Origin: Flavobacteriaceae bacterium
Lineage (GTDB): Bacteria > Bacteroidota > Bacteroidia > Flavobacteriales > Flavobacteriaceae
Direction: 5' to 3'
Assembly: GCA_023264015.1 (NCBI GenBank)
Contig: JALQTJ010000005.1
Span: 1-64,000, forward strand
Length of the DNA stretch: 64,000 nucleotides
The stretch's first letter is position 1. Every line of letters begins with the position of its first letter. Below the pieces are notes generated by a model, which saw only the letters and a list, made by a program, of their open reading frames with translations, searched no databases and was not told the DNA's origin. Both the position numbers and the translations under genes were made by a program. This document shows positions 17,800 through 26,339 of the stretch, piece after piece.

Positions 17800-19158
17800 A
17801 TGCTGAATATTTCAAATAATCCGGTTAAGAACTTTGACTTTGAAAGGTTCAGGTCTGCGGATCGCATTTTTAAAGTCAGCTATTACAAGCAGTTCAATCG
17901 CTTTTTACTCCTCTTTTCTGGGGTGGTGTTCGTGGTGCTCTTCTTGCCGTGGACGCAAAATATTACCGGGAAAGGTTATGTCACGACGCTAGAACCCGAC
18001 AAAAGACCTCAAACTGTCCAGTCACAAATACCAGGACGCATTGAAGAATGGTTTGTGCGCGAGGGAGATTTTGTTGAAAAAGGCGACACTATCTTGCGTA
18101 TTTCTGAAGTCAAAAGCGAGTATTTCGATAGCGAGCTGCTCGAGCGTACGAAAGAACAAGTTGATGCGAAGAAAGGAGCCGTTACTGCTTACAATGATAA
18201 GGTAAACGCGCTCAGAACCCAGCTCTCTGCACTACAGAGAGAACAAACGCTCAAACTTGAGCAGGCTGAGAATAAGCTAAAACAAACTATACTTTATGTG
18301 CAGAACGACAGCATCAAGTTCGAGGCAGCTAAAACTGACCGAAGTATAGCACAAATACGTCTAGATCGTGACCTGTCTCTATTTGATCAGGGATTGAAAG
18401 CCATGCGCGATGTTGAAGAAAAACGCCTGAAGTTCAGAGAAACAGAGGCCAAGTATATCGCTGCTGAAAACCAGTATCAAAATTCGAAGAATGAGGTGGC
18501 TATTGCGCGCCTTGAAATTGAGCGCTTACAGGCCAGCTTTTCCGACAAGATCTCTAAGGCGCAATCTGATCTGGCGACCGCCCAATCAGATGGGTTTGAG
18601 GCCGCCGGAGAGGTAGCAAAACTCTCTAACACTTTAGTCAATTATACCAATAGAGCCGCATTACAATACGTGTTAGCGCCTCAGTCAGGAATCATCAATA
18701 AGGCCTTGAAAGGAGGAATTGGTGAAACCTTTAAAGAGGGAGATCGTCTAGTATCGATCATGCCTAACGACTACGCCATTGCGGTAGAAACCTATGTGCG
18801 TCCTATCGATATGCCGCTCATTCATATTGGTGAGAAGGTTAGGGTAGAATTTGACGGATGGCCCGCGATTATTTTTAGCGGATGGCCCAATGTCTCATAC
18901 GGAACTTATGGCGCCAAAGTTGTTGCGGTAGAGAACTTTATTAGCGACAATAACCTCTATCGAGTATTGCTCGCTCCTGACCCAGATGATCATCCTTGGC
19001 CGACCGAGGTGCGCATTGGCTCGGGTGCACGCACGATTGCACTGCTTCAGAATGTTCCAGTATGGTATGAACTTTGGAGACAGCTCAACGGCTTCCCTCC
19101 CGACTATTACGTTCCGGTAGACAATGAGATTCCTAAACTCCCGATCAAAATTAAGTAG
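17800..19158 (+). CDS. HlyD family periplasmic adaptor
   Basis: The ATG at 17800, two bases after the ABC stop, gives 452 residues. One membrane helix (about 34-51) follows a 33-residue cytoplasmic tail. The first lipoyl half (QIPGRIEEWFVREGDFVEKG) is at about 76-96, a long alpha-helical coiled hairpin spans roughly 105-285, and the second lipoyl half reads VLAPQSGIINKALKGGIGE. The C-terminal beta domain reads AVETYVRPIDMPLIHIGEKV. This is the membrane fusion protein that links the inner-membrane exporter to TolC. The C-terminal extension with conserved Trp/Tyr residues resembles adaptors of Bacteroidota type I-like exporters. Confidence 0.88.
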   Translation: MLNISNNPVKNFDFERFRSADRIFKVSYYKQFNRFLLLFSGVVFVVLFLPWTQNITGKGYVTTLEPDKRPQTVQSQIPGRIEEWFVREGDFVEKGDTILRISEVKSEYFDSELLERTKEQVDAKKGAVTAYNDKVNALRTQLSALQREQTLKLEQAENKLKQTILYVQNDSIKFEAAKTDRSIAQIRLDRDLSLFDQGLKAMRDVEEKRLKFRETEAKYIAAENQYQNSKNEVAIARLEIERLQASFSDKISKAQSDLATAQSDGFEAAGEVAKLSNTLVNYTNRAALQYVLAPQSGIINKALKGGIGETFKEGDRLVSIMPNDYAIAVETYVRPIDMPLIHIGEKVRVEFDGWPAIIFSGWPNVSYGTYGAKVVAVENFISDNNLYRVLLAPDPDDHPWPTEVRIGSGARTIALLQNVPVWYELWRQLNGFPPDYYVPVDNEIPKLPIKIK

Positions 19159-19161
19159 AAC

Positions 19162-20556
19162 ATGCAGCGATTGATCACGGGCTTTTTATTGGGTCTAGTT
19201 TTCGGAGTACACACCTCAGCACTCAGCGCTCAATCTGAGCCCGAGCAACTGACGTTGACCGAATTTCTAGGGTACGTCAAGGCATTCCATCCGTTTGTCA
19301 AACAAGCGAATATTGCTTTAGATGAAAGTGAAGCCAAGTTGATGAAGGCCCGTGGAGCGTTTGATCCAAAGTTCGGGGTAGACCTAAGCGAGAAAACCTT
19401 CAAAAATTCCACCTATTACGATCGTTTGAATGCGACCTTCGAGATTCCGACCTACTACGGGATTACGCTGAAAGGGGGATATGTAGAGGCAGACGGCAAC
19501 TACCTGAACCCCGAAAACGAGGTGAGCGGAGAAGGACTGTATAGTCTAGGTGGTGAGCTTAACCTAGGCAAAGGACTTTTGGCGAATCCGCGTATGACCG
19601 CCTTAAAACAGGCTAAACTATTCACCCAGCAAGCTGAAGAAGAAAATCTTTTAACCGTCAACGAGATCTTATTCGAGGCGACTCAAGCCTACTTGGAGTG
19701 GTATAGAGCGTACCAAGAGTACCAGGTTTTTGATCAATTCGTTGAGAATGCTCGGTTTAGATTTAAAGGGGTCAAAGAACAATATGCCGTGGGCGATCTT
19801 GCCGCCATTGACACCACTGAAGCGCGAATTGCTTTCAATACTAGGGTCTTAAGTCTTGAAAAGGCACAGCTCAAACTGAGAGAAAAGAGCTTAAAGGCCG
19901 CAAACTACCTATGGATCAATGATACTCCGGTCACTCTTAGTCCTGAGGTGCAGCCCGCACTAGACACCGAGGCCTACGAGATGCGCTTTAGTGCCGTTGA
20001 CTTTTCAATTGAAGAACACCCCAAACTCAGAGCACTTGGCTATAAAGTCGACTCACAACGCCTAGAGCGCAGATTACAGCGAAGCAATTTACTGCCTGAG
20101 GTAACCCTCGGTTATCAATGGATTTCAGAGACTGATGTGACTGAAAATATCCGCCTTGGCCTTGACCCCGAAAACAGTACCACAAAACTCAAGGTGGGTG
20201 TACCCCTTTTTATGAGAAAAGAGCGCGCCGAACTTGAAATCTCATCCCTAAAGCTACAAGACGTGAGCCTCGAGCGCGATCAAGTATTCATAGAGTTGAG
20301 CAACAAGATCAATGCCCTTCAAAGTGGGGTGAGCTCCTTCATGCGTCAATCCAAGCTTGCAGAAATGATGGTGAGCGATTACAGAGCACTGTTTGAGGGA
20401 GAGCAGCAAAAATTTGCCGCCGGCGAAAGCTCATTATTCTTAGTGAATACCCGCGAATCAAAACTCATCGAAGGGCTTCTCAAGGCCATAGAACTATCGG
20501 TAGCTCAGAAAGTAGCGCGTGCTGAGTTGTATTTCAATACCTCTTTTGCGCGTTAG
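19162..20556 (+). CDS. TolC family outer membrane efflux protein
   Basis: A 464-residue protein with a signal peptide (cleavage near LSAQ, residue 24). It has the TolC plan of two halves rich in long amphipathic helices: the first includes LTLTEFLGYVKAFHPFVKQA and the second repeats this as IEEHPKLRALGYKVDSQRLE. It would form the trimeric outer-membrane channel for the upstream ABC and HlyD proteins, from which it is separated by only three bases. The stop overlaps the convergent glpD stop by four bases, so the operon ends here. Confidence 0.88.
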   Translation: MQRLITGFLLGLVFGVHTSALSAQSEPEQLTLTEFLGYVKAFHPFVKQANIALDESEAKLMKARGAFDPKFGVDLSEKTFKNSTYYDRLNATFEIPTYYGITLKGGYVEADGNYLNPENEVSGEGLYSLGGELNLGKGLLANPRMTALKQAKLFTQQAEEENLLTVNEILFEATQAYLEWYRAYQEYQVFDQFVENARFRFKGVKEQYAVGDLAAIDTTEARIAFNTRVLSLEKAQLKLREKSLKAANYLWINDTPVTLSPEVQPALDTEAYEMRFSAVDFSIEEHPKLRALGYKVDSQRLERRLQRSNLLPEVTLGYQWISETDVTENIRLGLDPENSTTKLKVGVPLFMRKERAELEISSLKLQDVSLERDQVFIELSNKINALQSGVSSFMRQSKLAEMMVSDYRALFEGEQQKFAAGESSLFLVNTRESKLIEGLLKAIELSVAQKVARAELYFNTSFAR

Positions 20557-22106
20557 TGAATGAGGTAATGTTTTGACACTATTGCGAAGGCCTTCAATTG
20601 GTCTTTTACCCAAACTGACTTCTTTTTCAGGTGCTTCGCCATTATTTTGGCTACCTCTGGGGCTATGTCGACACAGGCTTGAGCATTTAAAAAGAGTGCT
20701 CGACTTCTTCTGGCCAACATATCTTCAAGGGTGATCGCCATCTCTTCTTGACAGGCCCATTGAATCATATTTGGGCTCAAGTAAAAGGCCTCACTCAAAG
20801 AATCGTTACCCTTTTCACTGAGCTCTCTTATTTTATCTGCATCGGTGCCGTAGACGTGCATGGGATCGTCCCAATTTGAGGCATAGTCAAATCCGTGTAT
20901 GGGCAACAGCTCTGTATTGCATTTGCGTTCAGGAAGCCCTCCGACCGCAATGGCGGTATTGATAGCGTCTTCGGCTATCTTTCGATAGGTAGTCCATTTA
21001 CCCCCTAAAATACTGACTAAGCCTGAGGTACTCACGATGACTTTGTGATGACGAGAGACCTCTTTTGTAGATGCCGAGTTGTCTTCGGAAGCCGCCAACG
21101 GGCGTAAACCAGAGAAAACACTAAGCACGTCTTTGCGCTTCGGTTTCTTGGTCATATAAGCACTGGCATTTTCCAGTATGAAGTCAATTTCTTCTTTCAG
21201 CGGTTTGGGTTCAAAATCGGCATTTTCTACGGCTGTATCTGTGGTTCCTACCACCACATAATCGTTCCAAGGCACTGCAAACAGTACCCTGCCGTCGGTG
21301 GTGTGAGGCACCATAATAGCGTACTTACTCTTTAAAAACGAAGCGTCTAATACCAAGTGGATGCCCTGACTTGGCCTGATGCGGGCCTTAGCATCGGGTT
21401 GATCGAGCTGCATAATGTGATCTGAGAACACCCCTGTAGCATTAATGACCACCTTGGCTTGAATGTCGTAAACTGCTCCGCTAAGGCTATCCGTAACTTT
21501 CACTCCCTGCACCATATCATCGGTTTTAAGCAGACCATCAACCGAACAATAATTTATTAGAATGGCCCCGTGATTCTCAGCCGTTTGAGCCATTGAAATG
21601 GCCATACGCGCATCGTCAAACTGTCCGTCGTGATAGATCACGCCACCTCTTAGCCCCTCTTCTTTAACATTGGGGATGAGCGCTAAAGTTTCTTCGCGAT
21701 CGAGTAAGGTACTCGGGCCTAATCCGAGTTTACCAGCCATCATATCATAGACCTTGAGTCCGATGCCGTAAAAAGGACTGTTCCACCAATCGTAAGAAGG
21801 AATCACAAAACTGAGATCCTGCACCAAATGAGGAGCGTTCTTACGCATAATCCCTCGCTCTCTAAGCGCTTCAATTACCAACGAAATGTCTCCATTCTGC
21901 AAGTAACGCACGCCACCATGGACCAATTTTGTGCTTCGCGAAGAAGTCCCTTTTGCAAAATCATACTTCTCGAGCAACAAGGTTTTATACCCTCTCGATG
22001 CAGCATCAATAGCCGCACCAATACCAGAGGCGCCTCCTCCAATAATGAGTACATCCCAGGGTTTATTGCGCTTTTTTAACTTCGAAAGGTTAGTGGCTCT
22101 ATTCAT
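20553..22106 (-). CDS. glpD: glycerol-3-phosphate dehydrogenase (FAD-dependent)
   Basis: A 517-residue flavoprotein. The dinucleotide fold DVLIIGGGASGIGAAID (residues 19-35) is followed by LLLEKYDFAKGTSSRSTKLV and HGGVRYLQNGD, the GlpD hallmark. VGTTDT and GGKWTTYRKIAED support the call. The C-terminal helical domain of about 110 residues is present. It oxidises glycerol 3-phosphate to dihydroxyacetone phosphate at the membrane and passes electrons to quinone. It follows a DtxR-type regulator by 11 bases. glpK and glpF lie about 18 kb away and a glycerophosphodiesterase beyond them, so the pathway is complete in the window but not in one operon. Confidence 0.93.
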   Translation of the reverse strand: MNRATNLSKLKKRNKPWDVLIIGGGASGIGAAIDAASRGYKTLLLEKYDFAKGTSSRSTKLVHGGVRYLQNGDISLVIEALRERGIMRKNAPHLVQDLSFVIPSYDWWNSPFYGIGLKVYDMMAGKLGLGPSTLLDREETLALIPNVKEEGLRGGVIYHDGQFDDARMAISMAQTAENHGAILINYCSVDGLLKTDDMVQGVKVTDSLSGAVYDIQAKVVINATGVFSDHIMQLDQPDAKARIRPSQGIHLVLDASFLKSKYAIMVPHTTDGRVLFAVPWNDYVVVGTTDTAVENADFEPKPLKEEIDFILENASAYMTKKPKRKDVLSVFSGLRPLAASEDNSASTKEVSRHHKVIVSTSGLVSILGGKWTTYRKIAEDAINTAIAVGGLPERKCNTELLPIHGFDYASNWDDPMHVYGTDADKIRELSEKGNDSLSEAFYLSPNMIQWACQEEMAITLEDMLARRSRALFLNAQACVDIAPEVAKIMAKHLKKKSVWVKDQLKAFAIVSKHYLIH

Positions 22107-22117
22107 ATTCGATTCCT

Positions 22118-22525
22118 CTAAAAGTTGTGATCTGGTATTGGCGTGCCGTGCGGATCGTGGCTATGGTCACCCAACATTTCACTCATGCGCTTAAAAAATT
22201 CAGGTTGCCTCACGTGTTCGAGCTCCTCGGCAATTTCATGTACATGATCGGCCTCAAATCCCATCACATCGACCAAGAACGATTCGATTAAACGGTGTTT
22301 TGCTACCACTTCTGTAGCGATAGCTCTTCCTTTAGCAGTGAGGTGAATAGGCTTGTAAGCCTGTGTCTGCACCAAACCCAATTGGACCATTTCTTTAAGC
22401 ATGTTCGACACTGTTGACTTGCTCACCCCAAAAAGCTTGCTCAATGCAGTCACCGTAACACCTTCTCCCCTCTCATCAAACTTGTAAAGAGTCTTTAGGT
22501 AGTTTTCTTTTTCAATGGTGGGCAT
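22118..22525 (-). CDS. DtxR/MntR-type metal-dependent repressor
   Basis: A 135-residue protein. Residues 5-62 form a winged helix (VTVTALSKLFGVSKSTVSNM), and 63-115 the dimerisation domain with metal-ligand-like residues (KHRLIESFLVDVMGF, then HVHEIAEELEHV). It ends soon after HSHDPHGTPIPDHNF, a His-rich version of the family's CPHGNPIP motif, and lacks the SH3-like third domain. The length suits MntR-type regulators. It would repress metal-uptake genes when iron or manganese is plentiful. Oddly it lies between an aldehyde dehydrogenase and glpD with small gaps (18 and 11 bases) and no metal transporter is near. Confidence 0.85.
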   Translation of the reverse strand: MPTIEKENYLKTLYKFDERGEGVTVTALSKLFGVSKSTVSNMLKEMVQLGLVQTQAYKPIHLTAKGRAIATEVVAKHRLIESFLVDVMGFEADHVHEIAEELEHVRQPEFFKRMSEMLGDHSHDPHGTPIPDHNF

Positions 22526-22543
22526 GCTTCTTTGATTTTAAGG

Positions 22544-23932
22544 CTAACTCAACCAGCGATTCAGGGTCAGTAATCTTTTCAGTGCCCCTAATTTATTTTT
22601 AAATGGGGCGTAACGCAACGGAACATCAAGCCAAGTAGCTCTGTACAAGACGGGCTTTTCTCTACTGAAGGTGTCAAACCCATACTTGGCATGGTAAACT
22701 CCATGGCCGCTCTCACCAACCCCTCCGAAAGGAAGGTTAGACTCTGCAATCATCATGATGGTATCGTTCACAGCGGCCTGACCAAAGCGGTGTTTGATCA
22801 AAAGGTGCTCAGCCCATTTTTTATTTTTTGAAAAGACATAAAACGCCAGCGGATTGGGTAAGTGCCCTAACCATTGATCTATCTCTTCCTCAGTTTCATA
22901 CGGGATGATTGGCAATAAGGGGCCAAAGATCTCGTCTTGCATTACGCGGTGTTCTTTGGTTACATCGGTGAGTAAAGTCGGTTGAACATAACGGCTTTTC
23001 TTATCGACAGACCCGCCATAGTAAACCGTCGCTTCATCGAGATAGGCCTGCATGCGCTCTACGTGTTTTTCATGAATCAATCGTCCGTAATCTTCGCTTT
23101 GATCAGCCGCAGCTGAGTAAGCGTTTTCAATGGCCTTTTTGAGCTCCTCTAAGAACGCAGTATATATCCCCTTTTGAACCAATACATAATCGGGAGCGAT
23201 ACACGTTTGGCCCGCATTCAAAAACTTGCCCCATACCACACGTCGAGCACTTAAAGCTAATGGGGCTGATACATCGACAATACAGGGAGACTTACCGCCG
23301 AGTTCAAGAGTCGTAGGCGTCAAATACTTGGCTGCTGCGGCTGCAACCACCTTTCCGACTGCAACGCTTCCGGTAAAAAAGATATAATCCCAACGGTGAC
23401 TGAGTAGTTCTTGACTGACCGAGGCGTCACCTTGAATGACGGTTACATGGTTTTTATCAAAAACTGCAGCTACCATACTTTCAAGCAAGGCACTGGTTCG
23501 AGCACTGTATTCACTGGGTTTAAGCACCACCGTGTTTCCGGCCGCGACGGCTGAAACGAGAGGAGTCAGACTCAATTGAAATGGATAATTCCAAGGGGCA
23601 ATATGCAGCGTTACACCATACGGATCTTTAAACACCTTAGAATGCGCCGGAAAAGAAGCGAGACTTGCAGAACGCCGCTCTGGTCTAGACCAGTGTTCGA
23701 AGTGTTTAAGGGTGTGTTTTAACTCGGCCTGCAGGTAACTGATTTCAGTAGCCACCGATTCAAAAGGAGCCTTGTTCAAGTCGGCTTTTAGCGCCTGTAT
23801 GATTTCATCTTCTCGACGATTGACCTCTTCGAGGAGTCTGCGCAGCGCCTGCTTTCGGTAGGCTATAGAACGGGTAGCGCCGGTCCCAAAGAACCGGCGC
23901 TGACCCTGTATGATTTCAAGAATTGCATTCAC
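22544..23932 (-). CDS. aldehyde dehydrogenase (class 3-like)
   Basis: A 462-residue aldehyde dehydrogenase. LELGGKSPCIVD carries the general-base Glu and NAGQTCIAPDYVL the nucleophile Cys244. IAPWNYPFQLSLTPLV and FFTGSVAVGKVVAAAA (cofactor fold) are typical. Its relatively short length and the C-terminal hydrophobic/basic region resemble class 3 and fatty aldehyde dehydrogenases, which oxidise medium or long aliphatic and aromatic aldehydes to acids with NAD(P). It heads a probable three-gene minus-strand operon with the DtxR-type regulator and glpD. Substrate unknown; detoxification of lipid-derived aldehydes is a reasonable inference. Confidence 0.87.
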   Translation of the reverse strand: MNAILEIIQGQRRFFGTGATRSIAYRKQALRRLLEEVNRREDEIIQALKADLNKAPFESVATEISYLQAELKHTLKHFEHWSRPERRSASLASFPAHSKVFKDPYGVTLHIAPWNYPFQLSLTPLVSAVAAGNTVVLKPSEYSARTSALLESMVAAVFDKNHVTVIQGDASVSQELLSHRWDYIFFTGSVAVGKVVAAAAAKYLTPTTLELGGKSPCIVDVSAPLALSARRVVWGKFLNAGQTCIAPDYVLVQKGIYTAFLEELKKAIENAYSAAADQSEDYGRLIHEKHVERMQAYLDEATVYYGGSVDKKSRYVQPTLLTDVTKEHRVMQDEIFGPLLPIIPYETEEEIDQWLGHLPNPLAFYVFSKNKKWAEHLLIKHRFGQAAVNDTIMMIAESNLPFGGVGESGHGVYHAKYGFDTFSREKPVLYRATWLDVPLRYAPFKNKLGALKRLLTLNRWLS

Positions 23933-23968
23933 ACCTTTAAAGGTACAAAAGCAATTAACACTATTTAT

Positions 23969-24529
23969 TTAGTATACGAGGCTTACCTCAACCTTAATGT
24001 CGTCTAGGATAAGTTTGTCTCCTAAATCAGAGAAAAATGCTCCTGAGCGAAATTTCACGTCATATTTAGAGCGATCAAACGTCATCTCAGCAGTCATTTT
24101 ATTTGATCCTGCGGCAGTGAAAGTCACGTCTACAGGATTTGTAATTCCTCTAATCGTAAGGTCTCCAGTTGCTGCAAAAGATCCGTCAGCCGACTCTTTT
24201 ACAGAGGTTAAAATAAGATAAGCTGTTTTGAATTGCTCAACTCCGAAAAAATCATCTGAGCTTAGGTGTCCTTTAAGCTTCTCAGCCCATTCGCCTTCTA
24301 AATCTTGAACATCGATAGAAGTCATATCAATCTCGAAAGCGCCTCCAGTTAGTTTTCCATTAGAGGTATTGATAGAACCTGATTTGAAGGTTAAACCTCC
24401 ATAGTGTTCTTTACCAGTGACATCACCTCCGTACCATTTCAGAGAACTCTCTGAGGCGTTAATGTCTTGAGCGTTAATTCCTAGGCTTAAGCCTAAAACA
24501 GCGATAAATGTTAAATAGATCGTTTTCAT
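23969..24529 (-). CDS. YceI family periplasmic protein
   Basis: A 186-residue protein with a signal peptide (MKTIYLTFIAVLGLSLGINA). The YceI lipocalin-like barrel is visible: INASESSLKWYGGDVTGKEH at the start, FEIDMTSIDVQDLEGEWAEK, LSSDDFFGVEQFKTAYLILT, and the late DLTIRGITNPVDV. YceI proteins bind isoprenoid or quinone-like lipids in the periplasm. Its own promoter (TATCTTTG at 24547-24554) and an inverted repeat beside it suggest separate regulation. A second YceI protein is encoded at 25180-25725. Confidence 0.87.
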   Translation of the reverse strand: MKTIYLTFIAVLGLSLGINAQDINASESSLKWYGGDVTGKEHYGGLTFKSGSINTSNGKLTGGAFEIDMTSIDVQDLEGEWAEKLKGHLSSDDFFGVEQFKTAYLILTSVKESADGSFAATGDLTIRGITNPVDVTFTAAGSNKMTAEMTFDRSKYDVKFRSGAFFSDLGDKLILDDIKVEVSLVY

Positions 24530-24546
24530 AGTTTTTAAGTTTTGGC

Positions 24547-24554
24547 CAAAGATA
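24547..24554 (-). promoter_or_regulatory. -7 promoter box of the yceI gene
   Basis: The minus strand reads TATCTTTG, a perfect TAnnTTTG box, 17 bases before the yceI start codon. No clear TTG is seen at the -33 position; an inverted repeat occupies that side instead. Confidence 0.55.
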
Positions 24555-24560
24555 GGCCGC

Positions 24561-24580
24561 TAACACTCGAATAAGTGTTA
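24561..24580. promoter_or_regulatory. inverted repeat TAACACT-N6-AGTGTTA (candidate operator)
   Basis: A perfect 7-base inverted repeat with a 6-base spacer (CGAATA) lies six bases upstream of the -7 box of yceI. The arm and spacer geometry fits a dimeric regulator such as a CRP/FNR-type protein, though the arm sequence is not one I recognise. Confidence 0.45.
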
Positions 24581-24616
24581 AAACATAATGAAAACTTAAA
24601 CTAGATTAAGGGATTC

Positions 24617-25105
24617 TTAAGCGACTTCTTTTTCAAGAGCCAAGAAGTGCGTAAGCTCTTTTGCAGCATTATAGAGTGGGACAATCTTTACGTCACAAAC
24701 ATAGGCTTCACCATTTTTACGGTGATTAGTGATTTGTGCTGAGAAACTCTTACCTGATTGCAACTGCTTTCTGAACACATCACGATCGGCTTGTTTAGTT
24801 TGCGGACCATGCAGTAACGCGTTTGGCTTTTTGCCAATAATCTCATGACCTTCATATCCAGTCATTTTGGTAAAGCCTGAGTCTACCCAAACCACATTGT
24901 AAGCGCTATCTGAAATAATGTAAGCTTGGTAAGTCGCATAATCTTCTGCCGCTTTCTCAATAGGAGTGATCCACTCAAAGTTTTGGGCCATACGCTGATA
25001 TACCTCTTTGAGATAAGTTCCGTTGAGCTCTCCACAAAGTTTGTGGTACGTCTCTAAAAAGAATTCTCCGGCGATCAATGGCACCGAGTTCGCATTTGTA
25101 CTCAT
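24617..25105 (-). CDS. stand-alone PAS domain protein, LOV-like but without the flavin cysteine
   Basis: I start at 25105 (MSTNANSVPLIAGEFF), giving 162 residues. Residues 15-50 are helical; the PAS fold covers about 55-160 and no output domain follows. AYNVVWVDSGFTKMTGYEGH and GKKPNALLHGPQTKQADRDV match the LOV subfamily in order and spacing (GxNCRFLQGPxT), as does NHRKNGEAYVCDVKIVPL. The photoreactive Cys of NCRFLQ is replaced (NALLHG), so a normal LOV photoadduct cannot form. It might bind another ligand or act in protein contacts. It lies between two YceI genes on the same strand. Confidence 0.75.
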   Translation of the reverse strand: MSTNANSVPLIAGEFFLETYHKLCGELNGTYLKEVYQRMAQNFEWITPIEKAAEDYATYQAYIISDSAYNVVWVDSGFTKMTGYEGHEIIGKKPNALLHGPQTKQADRDVFRKQLQSGKSFSAQITNHRKNGEAYVCDVKIVPLYNAAKELTHFLALEKEVA

Positions 25106-25179
25106 AAAAGGTATTTGGTGTAAATTTAATATATATAGCCGAACAAGCAAACTAACTGCCTGATTTTTAGAGAGAAACT

Positions 25180-25725
25180 CTATTTATAGCTGTTTTGTTT
25201 AAACTTTAGGCTAACCGCCAAATCGATGTTTTCATCGATCGGTTTGAGCAAAAAACGTGGCAATTTAAGATTGAAATCTAAGAGATTGACCTTGAATTCA
25301 CCTGAAATCTCATATAAATTCTCGTGTTCTTGGACCTTAAGAATTATGCGGTATTCTTTACGCAATCCGTTGAGTTCAAAGAATCCTGAAAGTTCAACAG
25401 ATTGAGCATCGATTTCACGGATATTTTCACTGTAAAAGCGCACTTCTGGAAATTTTAGGGCGTTTAACACTCTCAAGGCGTTAGAATCTCTATTAGAACT
25501 ATTCGAATCAAAACTGTTCAAAGGAACGCTAATTGCGATGCGTTGGGGCCCTCCCTCATCACGAATTAGGATCCCTTTTGCGGCGGTTGATACTCCAGAC
25601 CAATCATGAGCTACATGATATCCGCTGTATTGAATAGTAGAACTTTCGAGCGTAAATGAAGATTGGGTGTGGCCCCAAGTCGTCACGCTCACTAAAAGGA
25701 CGAGAAAGAGGTAGAGGTGTTTCAT
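25180..25725 (-). CDS. YceI-like periplasmic protein
   Basis: A 181-residue protein with a signal peptide (MKHLYLFLVLLVSVTTWGHT). The YceI-like pattern is present but divergent: FTLESSTIQYSGYHVAHDW, ISVPLNSFDSNSSNRD, NALKFPEVRFYSENI and LSGFFELNGLRKEYRIIL. Such proteins bind isoprenoid lipids. Its start codon shares one base with the stop of the upstream membrane protein gene (TAATG), and a Rieske gene lies just before that, so the three genes are almost certainly one operon. A carrier of quinone or another polyprenyl compound for a membrane redox unit is a plausible role. Confidence 0.8.
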   Translation of the reverse strand: MKHLYLFLVLLVSVTTWGHTQSSFTLESSTIQYSGYHVAHDWSGVSTAAKGILIRDEGGPQRIAISVPLNSFDSNSSNRDSNALRVLNALKFPEVRFYSENIREIDAQSVELSGFFELNGLRKEYRIILKVQEHENLYEISGEFKVNLLDFNLKLPRFLLKPIDENIDLAVSLKFKQNSYK

Positions 25726-26336
25726 TATTGTTTAAATCGTATGACCACGGTCGCGGCTGCATAGGCTCCGAAAGCTGTATAAGCAGAAGCCCTATGTAAG
25801 GCCTTGTCACGTTCTTTGTAATATTGGGTTGCAATCATGGCCGATAAATGCACGCTGGCTAACCACTTGTGCGCTCGTGCGCCGCTCAGTCCAATTTCTT
25901 TAGAGCTAATCAGCGGAGGTGGTGCGAACAAAGAAAGTGCTGCGCCGGTGAAATAAGTCGCCGTTACTATCCCGCCTAAGGTTTCGTGAGTATCGTAGAG
26001 CGAATAATCTCCATTGTACAGTTGTCCTCCGATGATTCCTTGAGCTACCATCCCAGCCAAGGTCGCATAACCGATAACTTGGTGCACATTGAGCATGGCT
26101 TTTCTCAGCTTCAACTCTTTCATGCGATGCTCCTCGTCTAAATCTGAGATGCCCGTAAGACGCATTACACCTTTTTCACCCCATAAAAGGCGCTGGGTGA
26201 AAAGCATCCGCTCAGGCAACAGGTCGAAAGGAGTCTCTTCAGGGGTGTCGAGCTGAGCAAACAGATCCTCTTGTCCGTAGGCTATCGAAGCCGTGATCGA
26301 TAAAAAAAAGAATAAAAGGATCCCCTTAAATCTCAT
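25725..26336 (-). CDS. four-helix membrane protein with helix-placed histidines (possible b-type cytochrome)
   Basis: I cannot assign a named family. The 203-residue protein has a signal peptide (about 1-21), a soluble stretch to residue 80 and four membrane helices at about 82-104, 116-138, 155-172 and 181-199. Histidines sit in or at the ends of these helices: His85 (NVHQVIGYA), His117 (DTHETLGG), His156 and His163 (AHKWLASVHLSAM) and His181 (LHRASAYTAFG). This pattern resembles cytochrome b561-like haem ligation, but haem binding is inference. The gene is between a Rieske lipoprotein gene (3 bases upstream) and a YceI-like gene (overlapping by one base), which favours an electron-transfer role. 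Confidence 0.7.
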   Translation of the reverse strand: MRFKGILLFFFLSITASIAYGQEDLFAQLDTPEETPFDLLPERMLFTQRLLWGEKGVMRLTGISDLDEEHRMKELKLRKAMLNVHQVIGYATLAGMVAQGIIGGQLYNGDYSLYDTHETLGGIVTATYFTGAALSLFAPPPLISSKEIGLSGARAHKWLASVHLSAMIATQYYKERDKALHRASAYTAFGAYAAATVVIRFKQ

Positions 26337-26339
26337 AGG

